This document shows, piece by piece, positions 42,681 to 51,255 of a stretch of DNA of 64,000 bases. A program made the translations under genes and the position numbers. Positions within the stretch are counted from its first letter, which is position 1. Each line of letters starts with the position of its first letter. The stretch comes from BOG-908 sp963692875 (GTDB lineage Bacteria; Pseudomonadota; Alphaproteobacteria; Acetobacterales; Acetobacteraceae), in assembly GCA_965198755.1 (NCBI GenBank), contig OZ240673.1, positions 4,464,001 to 4,528,000 on the forward strand. Direction: 5' to 3'. The notes under the pieces were generated by a model. It was not told the origin of the DNA and made no database searches. It worked only from the letters and a program-made list of their open reading frames with translations.

Positions 42681-42799
42681 CGAACGCGGACGCGAACAGC
42701 TGTGTAGGAGGCGAGCCGTTGCGCCCGGCTCAGTCCGGGCGTCTGGCATTGCGGGACGTCGTGGTTGTCCACAACACGCACTTCCGGTTCTGCGAAGTG

Positions 42800-42927
42800 A
42801 AGGCCTTCTTTTCTGAAGAAAAGAAGCAAAAGACTTTTGTCTCGGCTGTCGCGGACCGCTCAACCGGCGTGTACTCCAGGGAGCAAAAGTTTTTTGGTTC
42901 TTTTTTTCAAAAAAGAACCGCTTGCTT
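42800..42927. repeat. AT-rich double-hairpin repeat between convergent genes
   Basis: CTTC-type left hairpin centred on CTGAAG, core CGGCTGTCGCGG, GTTC-type right hairpin whose end overlaps the oppF stop codon. Confidence 0.9.
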
Positions 42928-43894
42928 ACTGCGACAAAGGAAAATGACACGCCACCTGACGTGCGTCTTGCGCTCCGCGAAGCTCCGGCCGCTCCGTTCT
43001 GCACCGCGGCTGCACGTGTGGGCAACGCGTGTGGAAGCGGCATCCGTCTGGCGGGTTCATCGGGCTGGGCACCTCGCCGCGCAGCGGTGCCTGGTGGCGT
43101 GGCTGGCCGGCGTGGGACAGGCGCGGCACGGCCGCCAGGAGCGCCGCGGTGTAGGGGTGTGCCGGGCGCGCGAACACCTCGCTCGTCGGCCCGGTCTCGA
43201 CGATGGCGCCGAGGTACATCACCGCAGTGCGGGTTGCGACCTGGCGGATCACGGCGAGGTCGTGCGCGATGAACAGCATCGTCAGGCCAAGGCCTTCCTG
43301 CAGGTCCATCAGCAGGTTCACCACCTGCGCCTGCACGCTCACGTCCAGTGCGGAGACGGGTTCGTCGGCCACGATCAGCTCGGGGCCGAGTGCGAGCGCG
43401 CGAGCGATGCCGATGCGCTGGCGCTGGCCGCCGGAGAACTCGTGGCTGTAGCGGGCGAGGTGGTCCGCGCGCAGGCCCACCAGCTCCACCAGTTCGGCCA
43501 CGCGGGTAGCGGTCGCGGCGGCGTTGCGGCGGGACCCGTCGGGCAGGCGGTGCACGCGGAGCGGCTCGGCGATCAGGTCGCCCACGCGGCGGCGCGGGTT
43601 CAGCGCGCCGGCCGGGTCCTGGAAGACCATCTGCATGCGCGGGCGCAGCGGGCGCAGGCTGCGCATGGAGGCTTGGGTGATGTCCTGGCCGGCGAAGCGG
43701 ATTGCGCCGTCGGTGGGCGCCTGCAGGCGGAGCAGGCAGCGGCCGAGGGTGGACTTGCCGCAGCCGGATTCGCCCACCAGGCCCAGCGTCTCGCCGCGCA
43801 TGACGCGCAGAGACACGTTGTCGACCGCGCGCAGGGTGTGCCCGCCGGCGAGCTGGTAGGTTTTCGACAGTGCGATGGCTTCCAGCAGGATCAT
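42926..43894 (-). CDS. oppF: Peptide ABC transporter ATP-binding protein OppF/DppF
   Basis: 322 residues from ATG 43894 (MILLEAIALSKTYQLAGGHT). Walker A GESGCGKST, signature FSGGQRQR, Walker B LIVADEPVSALD. The OppF C-terminal Cys-rich extension is seen in CRFHTRCPHVQPRC, which in relatives binds an iron-sulfur cluster. The start lies in one copy of a 77-bp-spaced direct repeat shared with the end of oppD. Confidence 0.93.
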   Translation of the reverse strand: MILLEAIALSKTYQLAGGHTLRAVDNVSLRVMRGETLGLVGESGCGKSTLGRCLLRLQAPTDGAIRFAGQDITQASMRSLRPLRPRMQMVFQDPAGALNPRRRVGDLIAEPLRVHRLPDGSRRNAAATATRVAELVELVGLRADHLARYSHEFSGGQRQRIGIARALALGPELIVADEPVSALDVSVQAQVVNLLMDLQEGLGLTMLFIAHDLAVIRQVATRTAVMYLGAIVETGPTSEVFARPAHPYTAALLAAVPRLSHAGQPRHQAPLRGEVPSPMNPPDGCRFHTRCPHVQPRCRTERPELRGAQDARQVACHFPLSQ

Positions 43895-44037
43895 GTTGCG
43901 TGCTCCCGCACCAGGAAGCAGGCGGCGTGCTGCTGGCCGGCGCGCGGTGCCGCGGCTTGCAGCAGGATCACGCGGCATCCTCCCGCACCAGGAAGCAGGC
44001 GGCGTCCTGGCGGCCGGTGGCGCGCAATTCGGGGCGG
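43884..44037 (-). repeat. 77-bp tandem duplication at the oppD-oppF junction
   Basis: AGCAGGATCA occurs at 43884 and 43961, and CTCCCGCACCAGGAAGCAGG at 43903 and 43980, both 77 bases apart. The unit spans the 3' end of oppD and the 5' end of oppF, so a second, unused copy of each lies between the genes. Confidence 0.85.
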
Positions 44038-44942
44038 GTGGCGCACGCCCCGAAGCGGTGGGCGCAGCGCGGCTGGAAGGCGCAGCCGGGCGGCCGCTCG
44101 GCAGGTGAGGGCGGGGCGCCGGGGATGGCGGCGAGCCGGTGCGGCCGCGCGCCGTCCAGCGGCGGGATGCTGGCGAGCAGGCCGCTGGTGTAGGGGTGCG
44201 CCGGCGCCGATAGCACCGCGTCCACCGGGCCGCGTTCGACCAGGCGGCCCGCGTACATCACCATCACCCTGTCGGCGAGCTCGGCGACCACGCCCATGTC
44301 GTGGGTGATCAGCACGATGGACGAGCCGAACGCGCGGCACAGCTCGTGCAGCAGGCCGAGGATCTGTGCCTGCACCGTGACGTCGAGCGCGGTGGTCGGC
44401 TCGTCGGCGATCAGCAGCGAGGGGTCGCAGCTCAGCGCCATGGCGATCATCGCGCGCTGCCGCAGGCCGCCGGAAAGCTGGTGCGGGTAGCGGCCGAACG
44501 CGGTCTCCGGCGCGGGGACGCCCATGCGGCCAAGCAGGCTGACCGCGCGGGCGCGCGCCGCAGCGCGGGAGAGCGGCAGGTGGGCGCGTATCTGCTCGAC
44601 GATCTGCCAACCTATCGTGTGCACCGGGTTCATCGCACTCATCGGGTCCTGGAAGATCATCGCGATCTCACGGCCGCGAACACGGCGCAGCGCGCGCGCG
44701 GGCAGGCCGGCCATCTCCTGTCCGCGGTAGCGGATGGAGCCGGAGACGATCGCGTTGGGGGCGCTGATCAGTCCGAGTGCGGACATCATGGTCAGCGTTT
44801 TGCCGGATCCGGATTCGCCAACCAGGCCTACGATCTCGCCTGCCGCCACGCTGAAGGAGACGCGGTCGACCGCGCGCACCACGCCGGCGCGGGTGCGAAA
44901 GTCGATGCAGAGGTCGCGCACGTCGAGCAGATGGTTAGACAT
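43968..44942 (-). CDS. oppD: Peptide ABC transporter ATP-binding protein OppD/DppD
   Basis: 324 residues from ATG 44942 (MSNHLLDVRDLCIDF). Walker A GESGSGKT, signature LSGGLRQR, Walker B LLIADEPTTALD, C-terminal GCAFQPRCAHRFGAC with the Cys pattern of Opp ATPases. Ends ACFLVREDAA; a near-copy of this tail (ACFLVREHAT) is encoded in the gap before oppF. Works with OppF on OppB/OppC. Confidence 0.94.
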   Translation of the reverse strand: MSNHLLDVRDLCIDFRTRAGVVRAVDRVSFSVAAGEIVGLVGESGSGKTLTMMSALGLISAPNAIVSGSIRYRGQEMAGLPARALRRVRGREIAMIFQDPMSAMNPVHTIGWQIVEQIRAHLPLSRAAARARAVSLLGRMGVPAPETAFGRYPHQLSGGLRQRAMIAMALSCDPSLLIADEPTTALDVTVQAQILGLLHELCRAFGSSIVLITHDMGVVAELADRVMVMYAGRLVERGPVDAVLSAPAHPYTSGLLASIPPLDGARPHRLAAIPGAPPSPAERPPGCAFQPRCAHRFGACATRPELRATGRQDAACFLVREDAA

Positions 44943-44966
44943 GGTGCAGACCACGCGCCCAGAGGA

Positions 44967-45102
44967 GCAAGGCAAGCGGTTCTTTTTTGAAAGAAAGAAC
45001 CAAAAAACTTTTGTTCCCTTGGGCGCGCCCTGAAGGAAACTCCGCGACAGCCGTACCAAAAGTCTTTTGCTTCTTTTCTTCAGAAAAGAAGGCCTTGCTT
45101 TC
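44967..45102. repeat. AT-rich double-hairpin repeat between oppB and oppD
   Basis: GTTC-type arm 25 bases from the oppD start codon. The other arm is CTTC-type centred on CTTCAGAAAAG. Confidence 0.9.
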
Positions 45103-45154
45103 CTTTCTGGCCGCCGAGACCGCGCGCACCGGCGTGCGGAGGTTGTACGCCGGT

Positions 45155-46123
45155 TCACGCACGGCGGTGCCGCACCCGCGGATCCAGCGCCGCGTAGGCG
45201 ACGTCCACAGCGGCGTTGGCGGCGACGACGAAGAACGACGCGTACATCACGGTCGCCATGATCACCGGCAGGTCGAGGTTCTGCAGCGCGTCGTAGGTGA
45301 GCTTGCCTACGCCTTGCAGGCCGAACACCACTTCGGTCAGCAGCGCGCCACCGCCGACCAGGGCTCCGAAATCCAGGCCGAACAGCGAGACGAACGTCAC
45401 CAGCGACGTGCGCAACGCATGGTGGATCAGGATGCGCGTTTCGGACAGTCCCTTGGCGCGCGCAGTGCGGACGAAATCCTCCTGGTAGGCCTCGATCAGG
45501 CTGGCGCGCAGCACGCGGCCGTAGATGCCCATGTAGAGCAGCGAGAGCACCGCCCACGGGATCAGCATGGTGCGGAACCACAGCACCGGGTCTTCCGTAA
45601 GCGGCGTGTAGCCGAGCGGCGGCACCCAGGCGAACAGCCAGCTTTCGTGCATGCGGCTTTGCGTCAGCAGGTTCGCCATCTCGCCCACCCAGAACACCGG
45701 CATGGAGACGCCGACCAGCCCGGCGACCATCAGCGCGCGGTCCACCAGCCGGCCTTGCGTGAGTGCGGCGGTGATGCCGATGGCGAGCCCGCCCAGCACC
45801 CACAGCACGGCGGCGCCTATCACCAGCGACAACGTGACAGGTGTGCCCTCAATGATTTCGGGAATCACCTGCTCGCCGCGGTTGACGAAGCTGGTGAGGT
45901 CGCGGGTGATGAACAGGCGTTTCATCATCAGCGCGTACTGCACGGGGACGGGGCGGTCGAAGCCGAAATCGTGTCGCACGGCGGCGAGCACTTCGGGTGT
46001 GGCGTTGCGGCCGGCGATGCGTGCGGCGGGGTCGGCGCCTGGGGTTGCAAAGAAGATCAGGAAAACGAGGACGGAGATGCCGAACATGACGAAGAGCATT
46101 TGGGCGAGGCGGGCGAGCAGCAA
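45155..46123 (-). CDS. oppB: Peptide ABC transporter permease OppB/DppB
   Basis: 322 residues if it starts at TTG 46123 (LLLARLAQMLFVMFGISVLV), which restores the usual short cytoplasmic N-terminus before the first membrane helix. Six membrane segments follow. The EAA loop reads DFVRTARAKGLSETRILIHHAL. ATG 46099 is the alternative but would remove part of the conserved start. The bases just upstream are the end of an intergenic repeat, so the initiation region appears to be built from it. Confidence 0.9.
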   Translation of the reverse strand: MLLARLAQMLFVMFGISVLVFLIFFATPGADPAARIAGRNATPEVLAAVRHDFGFDRPVPVQYALMMKRLFITRDLTSFVNRGEQVIPEIIEGTPVTLSLVIGAAVLWVLGGLAIGITAALTQGRLVDRALMVAGLVGVSMPVFWVGEMANLLTQSRMHESWLFAWVPPLGYTPLTEDPVLWFRTMLIPWAVLSLLYMGIYGRVLRASLIEAYQEDFVRTARAKGLSETRILIHHALRTSLVTFVSLFGLDFGALVGGGALLTEVVFGLQGVGKLTYDALQNLDLPVIMATVMYASFFVVAANAAVDVAYAALDPRVRHRRA

Positions 46124-46293
46124 GGAAAGCGCTTCTTTTTTGAAAAAAAGAAGCAAAAAACTTTTGTGCGGCTGTCGCGGACTGTTCAACAAGGTGCGCT
46201 CGCTGCCGGGCAAGTCGAGGACTTTCCCACACGGTGCGCCCAGGTGACGAAAGTTTTTTGGTTCTTTTTTTCAAAAAAGAACTGCTTGCTTTC
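46121..46293. repeat. AT-rich double-hairpin repeat between oppC and oppB
   Basis: GCTTC-type arm ends at the proposed TTG start of oppB. GTTC-type arm ends 3 bases before the oppC stop. The core is longer than usual and contains GGCTGTCGCGG. Confidence 0.9.
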
Positions 46294-46295
46294 TC

Positions 46296-47285
46296 TCACC
46301 CCCGCACCCGCAACTTTGCCCGCGGGTCCAGCGCATCCCGCAACCCATCCCCCAGCACGTTCAGGGCCAGCACCGTCACCACGATCGCAACCCCTGGTGC
46401 CACCGCCACCAGCGGCCGCACGTAGATCAGCGTCTGCCCGTCGGCGATGATGGTGCCCCAGCTCGCCGCCGGCGGCTGCACGCCGATCTGCAGGAACGAC
46501 AGCGCGCTCTCGGTCAGCAAATTCAACGCCATGATCAACGGCGCGAACACGATCAGCGTGCTCGCCACGTTCGGCAGGATGTCCACCAGCACGATGCGGC
46601 GTTGCGGCACGCCGAGCGCCACCGCCGCCAGGACGAACTCGCTTTGTGCCAGTGCCAGCACCTGGCCGCGCACCGGCCGCGCCGCGTAGGGCACGTAGAC
46701 GATGCCGATGATCAGGATGGGCAACGCCAGGCTGTCGGCTTCCAACGTGAACGGCCCGATGCGCAGCCCCTGGCTGATCAGCACGACAGACAGCGAAATG
46801 GCCAGCAGGTAAACCGGAAAAGCCCAAAGTATGTCGAGCAAACGCGAGAGCACCTGGTCCACCCAGCCCCCCAGCGCGCCGGCCAGGATGCCGACGCACG
46901 CCGCCAGCACAAGGCAGATCACGGTTGCCGCACCCGCGATCAGCAGCGAATTGCGGCCGCCATACAGCAGCCGTGCCGCCACGTCGCGTCCCTGTCCGTC
47001 CGCCCCGAGGAAATAGGCGCCGTGCCAAGTGGCACCGATCGGCGCGGAGCCGAGGTGCAGCGGGTTGTCGGCCGGTTGCAATATGTCCAGCGTGCGGCCG
47101 CCGATCACCACGCTGCCGTCCAGGTTGGGGCGGAACGGATCGGTGTGCGCTACGTTTTGCGCGTAGAACGGCGCCAGCAAGCAGGCGATCACGATCAGGA
47201 TCAGCACGCAGGCCGAGGCGAGTGCGGCGCGGTCGGTGCGCAGACGGCGCCAGGCGACGGACCAGGGGCCTTCGTTGGTCAGCAA
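46296..47285 (-). CDS. oppC: Peptide ABC transporter permease OppC/DppC
   Basis: 329 residues from TTG 47285 (LLTNEGPWSVAWRRLRTDRAAL). A longer frame from TTG 47318 would add VLFFKKELLA, which is repeat sequence. The OppC-type N-terminal helix is followed by a periplasmic stretch, then the transport domain with the EAA-like loop ALAQSEFVLAAVALGVPQRR. As with oppB, the start lies where the repeat ends. Gene order on this strand is SBP-oppC-oppB-oppD-oppF, with B and C swapped from the common order. Confidence 0.92.
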   Translation of the reverse strand: MLTNEGPWSVAWRRLRTDRAALASACVLILIVIACLLAPFYAQNVAHTDPFRPNLDGSVVIGGRTLDILQPADNPLHLGSAPIGATWHGAYFLGADGQGRDVAARLLYGGRNSLLIAGAATVICLVLAACVGILAGALGGWVDQVLSRLLDILWAFPVYLLAISLSVVLISQGLRIGPFTLEADSLALPILIIGIVYVPYAARPVRGQVLALAQSEFVLAAVALGVPQRRIVLVDILPNVASTLIVFAPLIMALNLLTESALSFLQIGVQPPAASWGTIIADGQTLIYVRPLVAVAPGVAIVVTVLALNVLGDGLRDALDPRAKLRVRG

Positions 47286-47416
47286 GGCAAGCAGTTCTTT
47301 TTTGAAAAAAAGAACCAAAAAACTTTTGTCTCCGCAGTCGCGCCGTGTGGGAGAGTCCGCGACAGCAGTGAGAAAAGTCTTTTGCTTCTTTTCTTCAGAA
47401 AAGAAGGCCTTGCTTT
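47282..47416. repeat. AT-rich double-hairpin repeat between SBP gene and oppC
   Basis: GTTC-type arm overlaps the proposed oppC start. CTTC-type arm ends 2 bases before the stop of the substrate-binding protein gene. Confidence 0.9.
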
Positions 47417-47418
47417 CT

Positions 47419-49095
47419 TCACTGCACCCAAACCTGCGAGAAAATCATGTGAAACAGCGGGCTAAACCGAAAATGCCCAACCCGCGCCGACACCAGGTCC
47501 AGGTAGTTGATCTGAAACAAAGTGGTGCTAGGTGCACGCGCGGTCACGTCACGGTCGATGCCCTCCCACAGATGCGCGGCCTGCGCCGGATCGATGAGCG
47601 CCACAGTCATCGCCTGCTGCATGCGCGCATCGGCCGCAGGGTCGCAGAAGCCGCTCATGTTCATCGACGCGTCGGAGCCAGGGTGGAAGCCGGCGCAGGA
47701 GAACAGCACCTGCAGGAAGTCCGACGGCGCGGGGTAGTCCATGAACCAATTGGCCAGCCCGATCTGCACGTGGTTGCTGGTGTTTTCCATGTATGGATCG
47801 CGGATGTTGAACGAGATGGTGTGTAGCCGCGCGTCGTAGCCGATGTCCTGCAATACGCTCTGCAGGTAGATGCCCATGCTGCGTTCCACGTCGCGGTCCG
47901 ACGCGATAAGCGTCACGCGCATGCCCTGCGTGCCGGATGCCGCCACCAGCGCGCGCGCACGGGCCAAATCCGGCGCGGTCCAGTCGCGGCCAGGGTTTTT
48001 CGTGAACGGACAGGTTGGGGCCGAGCCGGGCATGCCGTCCGGCAGCAGGTGGCACAGGGGTGTGCCCAGCGCCGGGCCGCCGTAGAGGTTCACCAGGACG
48101 CGCCGGTTGATCGCCATCGCCATCGCTTGCCTGGCACGCACATCGTCGAACGGCGCCAGGTGGGTGTTCATCATCAGGTAGTAGTAGCCGAGCATCGGGT
48201 GGATGTGGACGAGGCCCGGGTGGCCGCTGCCGAGCTCGGCCAGGCGGTCCAGCGGCGGCGGGTCGGCGATCCAGTCCAGCGTCCCGTTCTCCACCGCGCT
48301 GATTTCGGCTTCGGTCTGCAGCCCGTAGCGGAACTCGATGCGGTCGGGGTAGCCGTCCGGCTGGGCGTCGGCACTCCACTGGCGGAAGTAGGGATTGCGC
48401 ACCAGCACCATGCCGCGGACGGAGCTGTCGCTCTGGATCATGTAGGGGCCGGTCGCCGCCGGCGGTGTGGTGCCGAGGTCGTGGTCGGGCGTGTCGGCCG
48501 GCAGGATGCTGGCGAACGGCAGGGCGATCTTCTGCAGGAACTCTGCGTCCGGCCGGGTGAGGTGGATGGTGACGCTGCGCGCAGCCGCGTCCGCCACCAC
48601 CCCGCCCTGCAGCATGCAGCCGGCCGGGTGTGCCAGGCAGGCATCGGCGCCCACGATGATGTTGTACCAGCTTCCCACGTTGGGGCCGGAGACGCGGAAC
48701 ATGCGGCGGAAGGTGGCGGCGACGTCGTCCACTCCGAGTTCGCGGCCGTCGGAGAAGCGGATGCCCTGGCGCAGGCGGAAGACGTAGGTGCGGCCGCCGT
48801 CGCGCACCTCCGGCATCGCCTCGGCCAGGTCCGGGACCAGCGCCAGGCCGTCCGCCCCCTCTGCCTTGCGGAAGCTGACGAGCTGGTCCTGCGTCACGTA
48901 GAGCGTCTGCCAGGTGAACGTGTCGTAGCTGATCTGCGGGTCGATGGTGCCGAACGCCTGGGTGGCGCTGAGGCGCAGCACGCCGCCGCGGTGGTCGTCG
49001 CCAGGTGCGCCCACGGTGGCGGCAGCCTGGCCGCAGGCGACGGCCGGCGCGGCGAGGCAGAGCAACATAGCGATTTGTCGTCGGACCACGCTCAT
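47419..49095 (-). CDS. oppA: Peptide ABC transporter substrate-binding protein (SBP family 5)
   Basis: 558 residues from ATG 49095. Signal peptide MSVVRRQIAMLLCLAAPAVA ends at AVA-C; the -3 position is Ala, so it is a poor lipobox and cleavage by signal peptidase I is also possible. SBP_bac_5 features: GGVLRLSATQAFGTIDPQ, FRLRQGIRFSDGRELGVDDV, and ARQAMAMAINRRVLVNLYGG. Binds oligopeptides or similar ligands in the periplasm for the OppBCDF permease encoded next. Sits about 130 bases from the divergent polysaccharide exporter. Confidence 0.92.
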   Translation of the reverse strand: MSVVRRQIAMLLCLAAPAVACGQAAATVGAPGDDHRGGVLRLSATQAFGTIDPQISYDTFTWQTLYVTQDQLVSFRKAEGADGLALVPDLAEAMPEVRDGGRTYVFRLRQGIRFSDGRELGVDDVAATFRRMFRVSGPNVGSWYNIIVGADACLAHPAGCMLQGGVVADAAARSVTIHLTRPDAEFLQKIALPFASILPADTPDHDLGTTPPAATGPYMIQSDSSVRGMVLVRNPYFRQWSADAQPDGYPDRIEFRYGLQTEAEISAVENGTLDWIADPPPLDRLAELGSGHPGLVHIHPMLGYYYLMMNTHLAPFDDVRARQAMAMAINRRVLVNLYGGPALGTPLCHLLPDGMPGSAPTCPFTKNPGRDWTAPDLARARALVAASGTQGMRVTLIASDRDVERSMGIYLQSVLQDIGYDARLHTISFNIRDPYMENTSNHVQIGLANWFMDYPAPSDFLQVLFSCAGFHPGSDASMNMSGFCDPAADARMQQAMTVALIDPAQAAHLWEGIDRDVTARAPSTTLFQINYLDLVSARVGHFRFSPLFHMIFSQVWVQ

Positions 49096-49138
49096 TCTGC
49101 AGAGTAGACGCAAACTGCGTGCCGGAAGAAGCCGGCGC

Positions 49139-49212
49139 CGCATGCGTCCCCGGTTGCGGCTGGCCGCACGCGTCCACGGTTGCGGCTGGCCGCACGCTTG
49201 CGCGGTTGCCCC
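49139..49212. repeat. 26-bp tandem repeat upstream of the polysaccharide exporter
   Basis: Nearly three units of CGCACGCGTCCACGGTTGCG plus GCTGGC, starting at 49139, 49165 and 49191. Located in the divergent gap between the SBP gene and the permease gene, so it may affect either promoter. Confidence 0.85.
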
Positions 49213-49222
49213 AGGCCGGCAG

Positions 49223-50107
49223 ATGGAGTACCGCCCGCACGTCATGGATGCCATCACCGAGCTGCCGCTGCCACGGCTGCATACCGCGACGCTGGACATC
49301 GGCTCGGAGGTCACACGCCACCAGCGCGACAGGCTGGCCTTGGCAGACCTCGTCGAAGGCTTCCGGCTGTGGCGGCTTGGGGCCACGCTCGGCTGGCTGG
49401 ACATCAAGCTGAAATACCGCGGCTCGCTGCTGGGGCCGTTCTGGCTGACTATCTCCACCGGCGTGATGGTGGCGGCCATGGGCGGCCTCTACAGCGTGCT
49501 GTTCCACATGGATTTGCACACCTATTTGCCGTTCCTGGCCCTCTCGCTGGTGCTGTGGAACGCGCTGGGCGGCCTGGTGGGCGACGCCTGCACCACCTTC
49601 ACCCAGTCCGAAGGCACCATCCGCTCGCTGCGCATGCCGTTCTTCGTGCATGCCGTGCGTGTGGTGGTGCGCACAGTGATCTCGTTCCTGCACAACGTGC
49701 CGGTGCTGATCGCGGTGTTCGCCATTTTCTCGGTGTGGCCGGGGGCGGTGGCGGCCTTGAGCCTGCCGGGCCTGATGCTGTGGGTGGCGGACGCGTTCGC
49801 CGCCTGCGTACTGCTGGGCGGGTTTTGCGCGCGCTTTCGCGACATCCCGCCCATCGTCGGCAGCGTCATGCAGATTGCGTTCTTCGTGACCCCCATCGTC
49901 TGGCGCCCAGAACAGCTCGGCCCCCGCGGCTGGTGGCTGCCATGGAACCCGTTCGACGCGCTGCTGGAGGTGGTGCGTGCGCCGCTGCTGGGCCACGCTG
50001 CCTCGCTGCAGGTATGGTCGCTGGCCACCATCTACAGCGTGGTGTTCTGCGCGGTCGCCTGGGTGTTCTTCACCAAGGTGCGCACGCGCATCGCCTACTG
50101 GATGTAG
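49223..50107 (+). CDS. wzm: Polysaccharide ABC exporter permease (Wzm/KpsM type)
   Basis: 294 residues from ATG 49223, or 287 from ATG 49244. The ABC-2 core opens DIKLKYRGSLLGPFWLTIST, the signature of O-antigen/capsule permeases. About six membrane helices follow; QIAFFVTPIVWRPEQLG and WNPFDALLEVVRAPLLG are typical of the family. Exports lipid-linked polysaccharide across the inner membrane with the ATPase encoded 11 bases downstream. No glycosyltransferase genes lie nearby. Confidence 0.92.
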   Translation: MEYRPHVMDAITELPLPRLHTATLDIGSEVTRHQRDRLALADLVEGFRLWRLGATLGWLDIKLKYRGSLLGPFWLTISTGVMVAAMGGLYSVLFHMDLHTYLPFLALSLVLWNALGGLVGDACTTFTQSEGTIRSLRMPFFVHAVRVVVRTVISFLHNVPVLIAVFAIFSVWPGAVAALSLPGLMLWVADAFAACVLLGGFCARFRDIPPIVGSVMQIAFFVTPIVWRPEQLGPRGWWLPWNPFDALLEVVRAPLLGHAASLQVWSLATIYSVVFCAVAWVFFTKVRTRIAYWM

Positions 50108-50118
50108 GGCGCGGCACT

Positions 50119-50946
50119 ATGGCACATATCCGCGCAGACGGCGTCTCGGTTGATTTTCCGCTCTATCACGGCAGCGCGCGCAGCCTGAAGAAGACGGTGC
50201 TGGCGGCCGCGTCCGGCCGGCTGGGCGAGGACAAGCGGCAGCGCATGGTGGTCCAGGCGCTGCGCGGCATCGACTTCGACCTGCGCAGCGGCGACCGCCT
50301 GGGCCTGGTCGGCACCAACGGTTCCGGCAAGACCACGCTGCTGCGCACCATCGCCGGCATCTACGAACCGACCGTCGGGCGCATCCGCGTGGAGGGTAGC
50401 CTGAACGCGCTGCTTGACCCGCAGCTCGGCATGAACCCGGAACTGACCGGGCGCGAGAACATCATGCTGCGCGGCCTCTACAACGGCTTCTCCCCGGGGC
50501 AGGTGCGCGCCACTGAGCACGACGTGCAGGAGTTCGCCGAACTGGGCGAGTTCCTGGACCTGCCCGTGCGGTTCTACAGCACCGGCATGGTGGTGCGCCT
50601 GGCGTTCGGCCTGGCCACCTGCATCCGCCCGCAGGTGCTGCTGATGGACGAATGGTTCCTGGCCGGCGACGCCAACTTCCTGGCCAAGGCGCGGGTGCGG
50701 CTGGAGAGCGTGGTGCGCGGGGCGGAGATCCTGGTGCTCTCGTCACACCAGACGGCGGCGGTGCTGGAGTGGTGCACGCGGGTGATGTGGCTGGACCACG
50801 GGCGCATCGTGATGGACGGCCCGGCCGAGCGGGTGATGGATGCCTACCTGAGCGGCACGGCCCCCTCGGCGGCGCAACTCGCCGAGGCGGCGATGACGCC
50901 TGCCGAGACCCCGGTGGGTGAGAACGTGGCGGCCGGCGCGGCGTAG
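50119..50946 (+). CDS. wzt: Polysaccharide ABC exporter ATP-binding protein (Wzt/KpsT type)
   Basis: 275 residues. Begins with the family motif VSVDFPLYHGSARSLKK. Walker A GTNGSGKTT near residue 65, NALLDPQLGMNPELTGREN, the YSTGM signature in place of LSGGQ, and Walker B VLLMDEWFLAGD. Short C-terminal tail with no carbohydrate-binding domain, so it is of the plain KpsT/short Wzt kind. Confidence 0.93.
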   Translation: MAHIRADGVSVDFPLYHGSARSLKKTVLAAASGRLGEDKRQRMVVQALRGIDFDLRSGDRLGLVGTNGSGKTTLLRTIAGIYEPTVGRIRVEGSLNALLDPQLGMNPELTGRENIMLRGLYNGFSPGQVRATEHDVQEFAELGEFLDLPVRFYSTGMVVRLAFGLATCIRPQVLLMDEWFLAGDANFLAKARVRLESVVRGAEILVLSSHQTAAVLEWCTRVMWLDHGRIVMDGPAERVMDAYLSGTAPSAAQLAEAAMTPAETPVGENVAAGAA

Positions 50947-51098
50947 GGCGGGCGAGGCAAGCGTTCTTTCTGACGTCACGGCGAGTTCGGACTTTGGAGC
51001 TACAACCCCGACCGACGCGGGAGGCGAGGGCTCGCGCGCTTTGATCAGGCCGGACGCAGGGTTTGTCAGCGGCATTGGTCGCGGGAAGGTTGGCAGGA
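50947..51098. other. Gap downstream of wzt with a truncated repeat arm
   Basis: GGCAAGCGTTCTTTCTGA at 50954-50971 is a short left-arm fragment. Nothing else was recognised up to the full repeat copy. Confidence 0.45.
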
Positions 51099-51228
51099 AA
51101 GGCAAGGCCTTCTTTTCTGAAGAAAAGAAGCAAAAGACTTTTGGTCCTGCTGTCGCGATGGTTCTGCCGGCGCGCAACTACGGGATCAAAAGTTTTTTGG
51201 TTCTTTTTTTCAAAAAGAACCGCTTGGT
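51099..51228. repeat. AT-rich double-hairpin repeat between convergent wzt and sspB
   Basis: CTTC-type left hairpin centred on CTGAAG, right GTTC-type with the loop shortened by two bases. Confidence 0.9.
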
Positions 51229-51255
51229 CCCTGTGGGTGGCGCGCGTCGTTTGGC

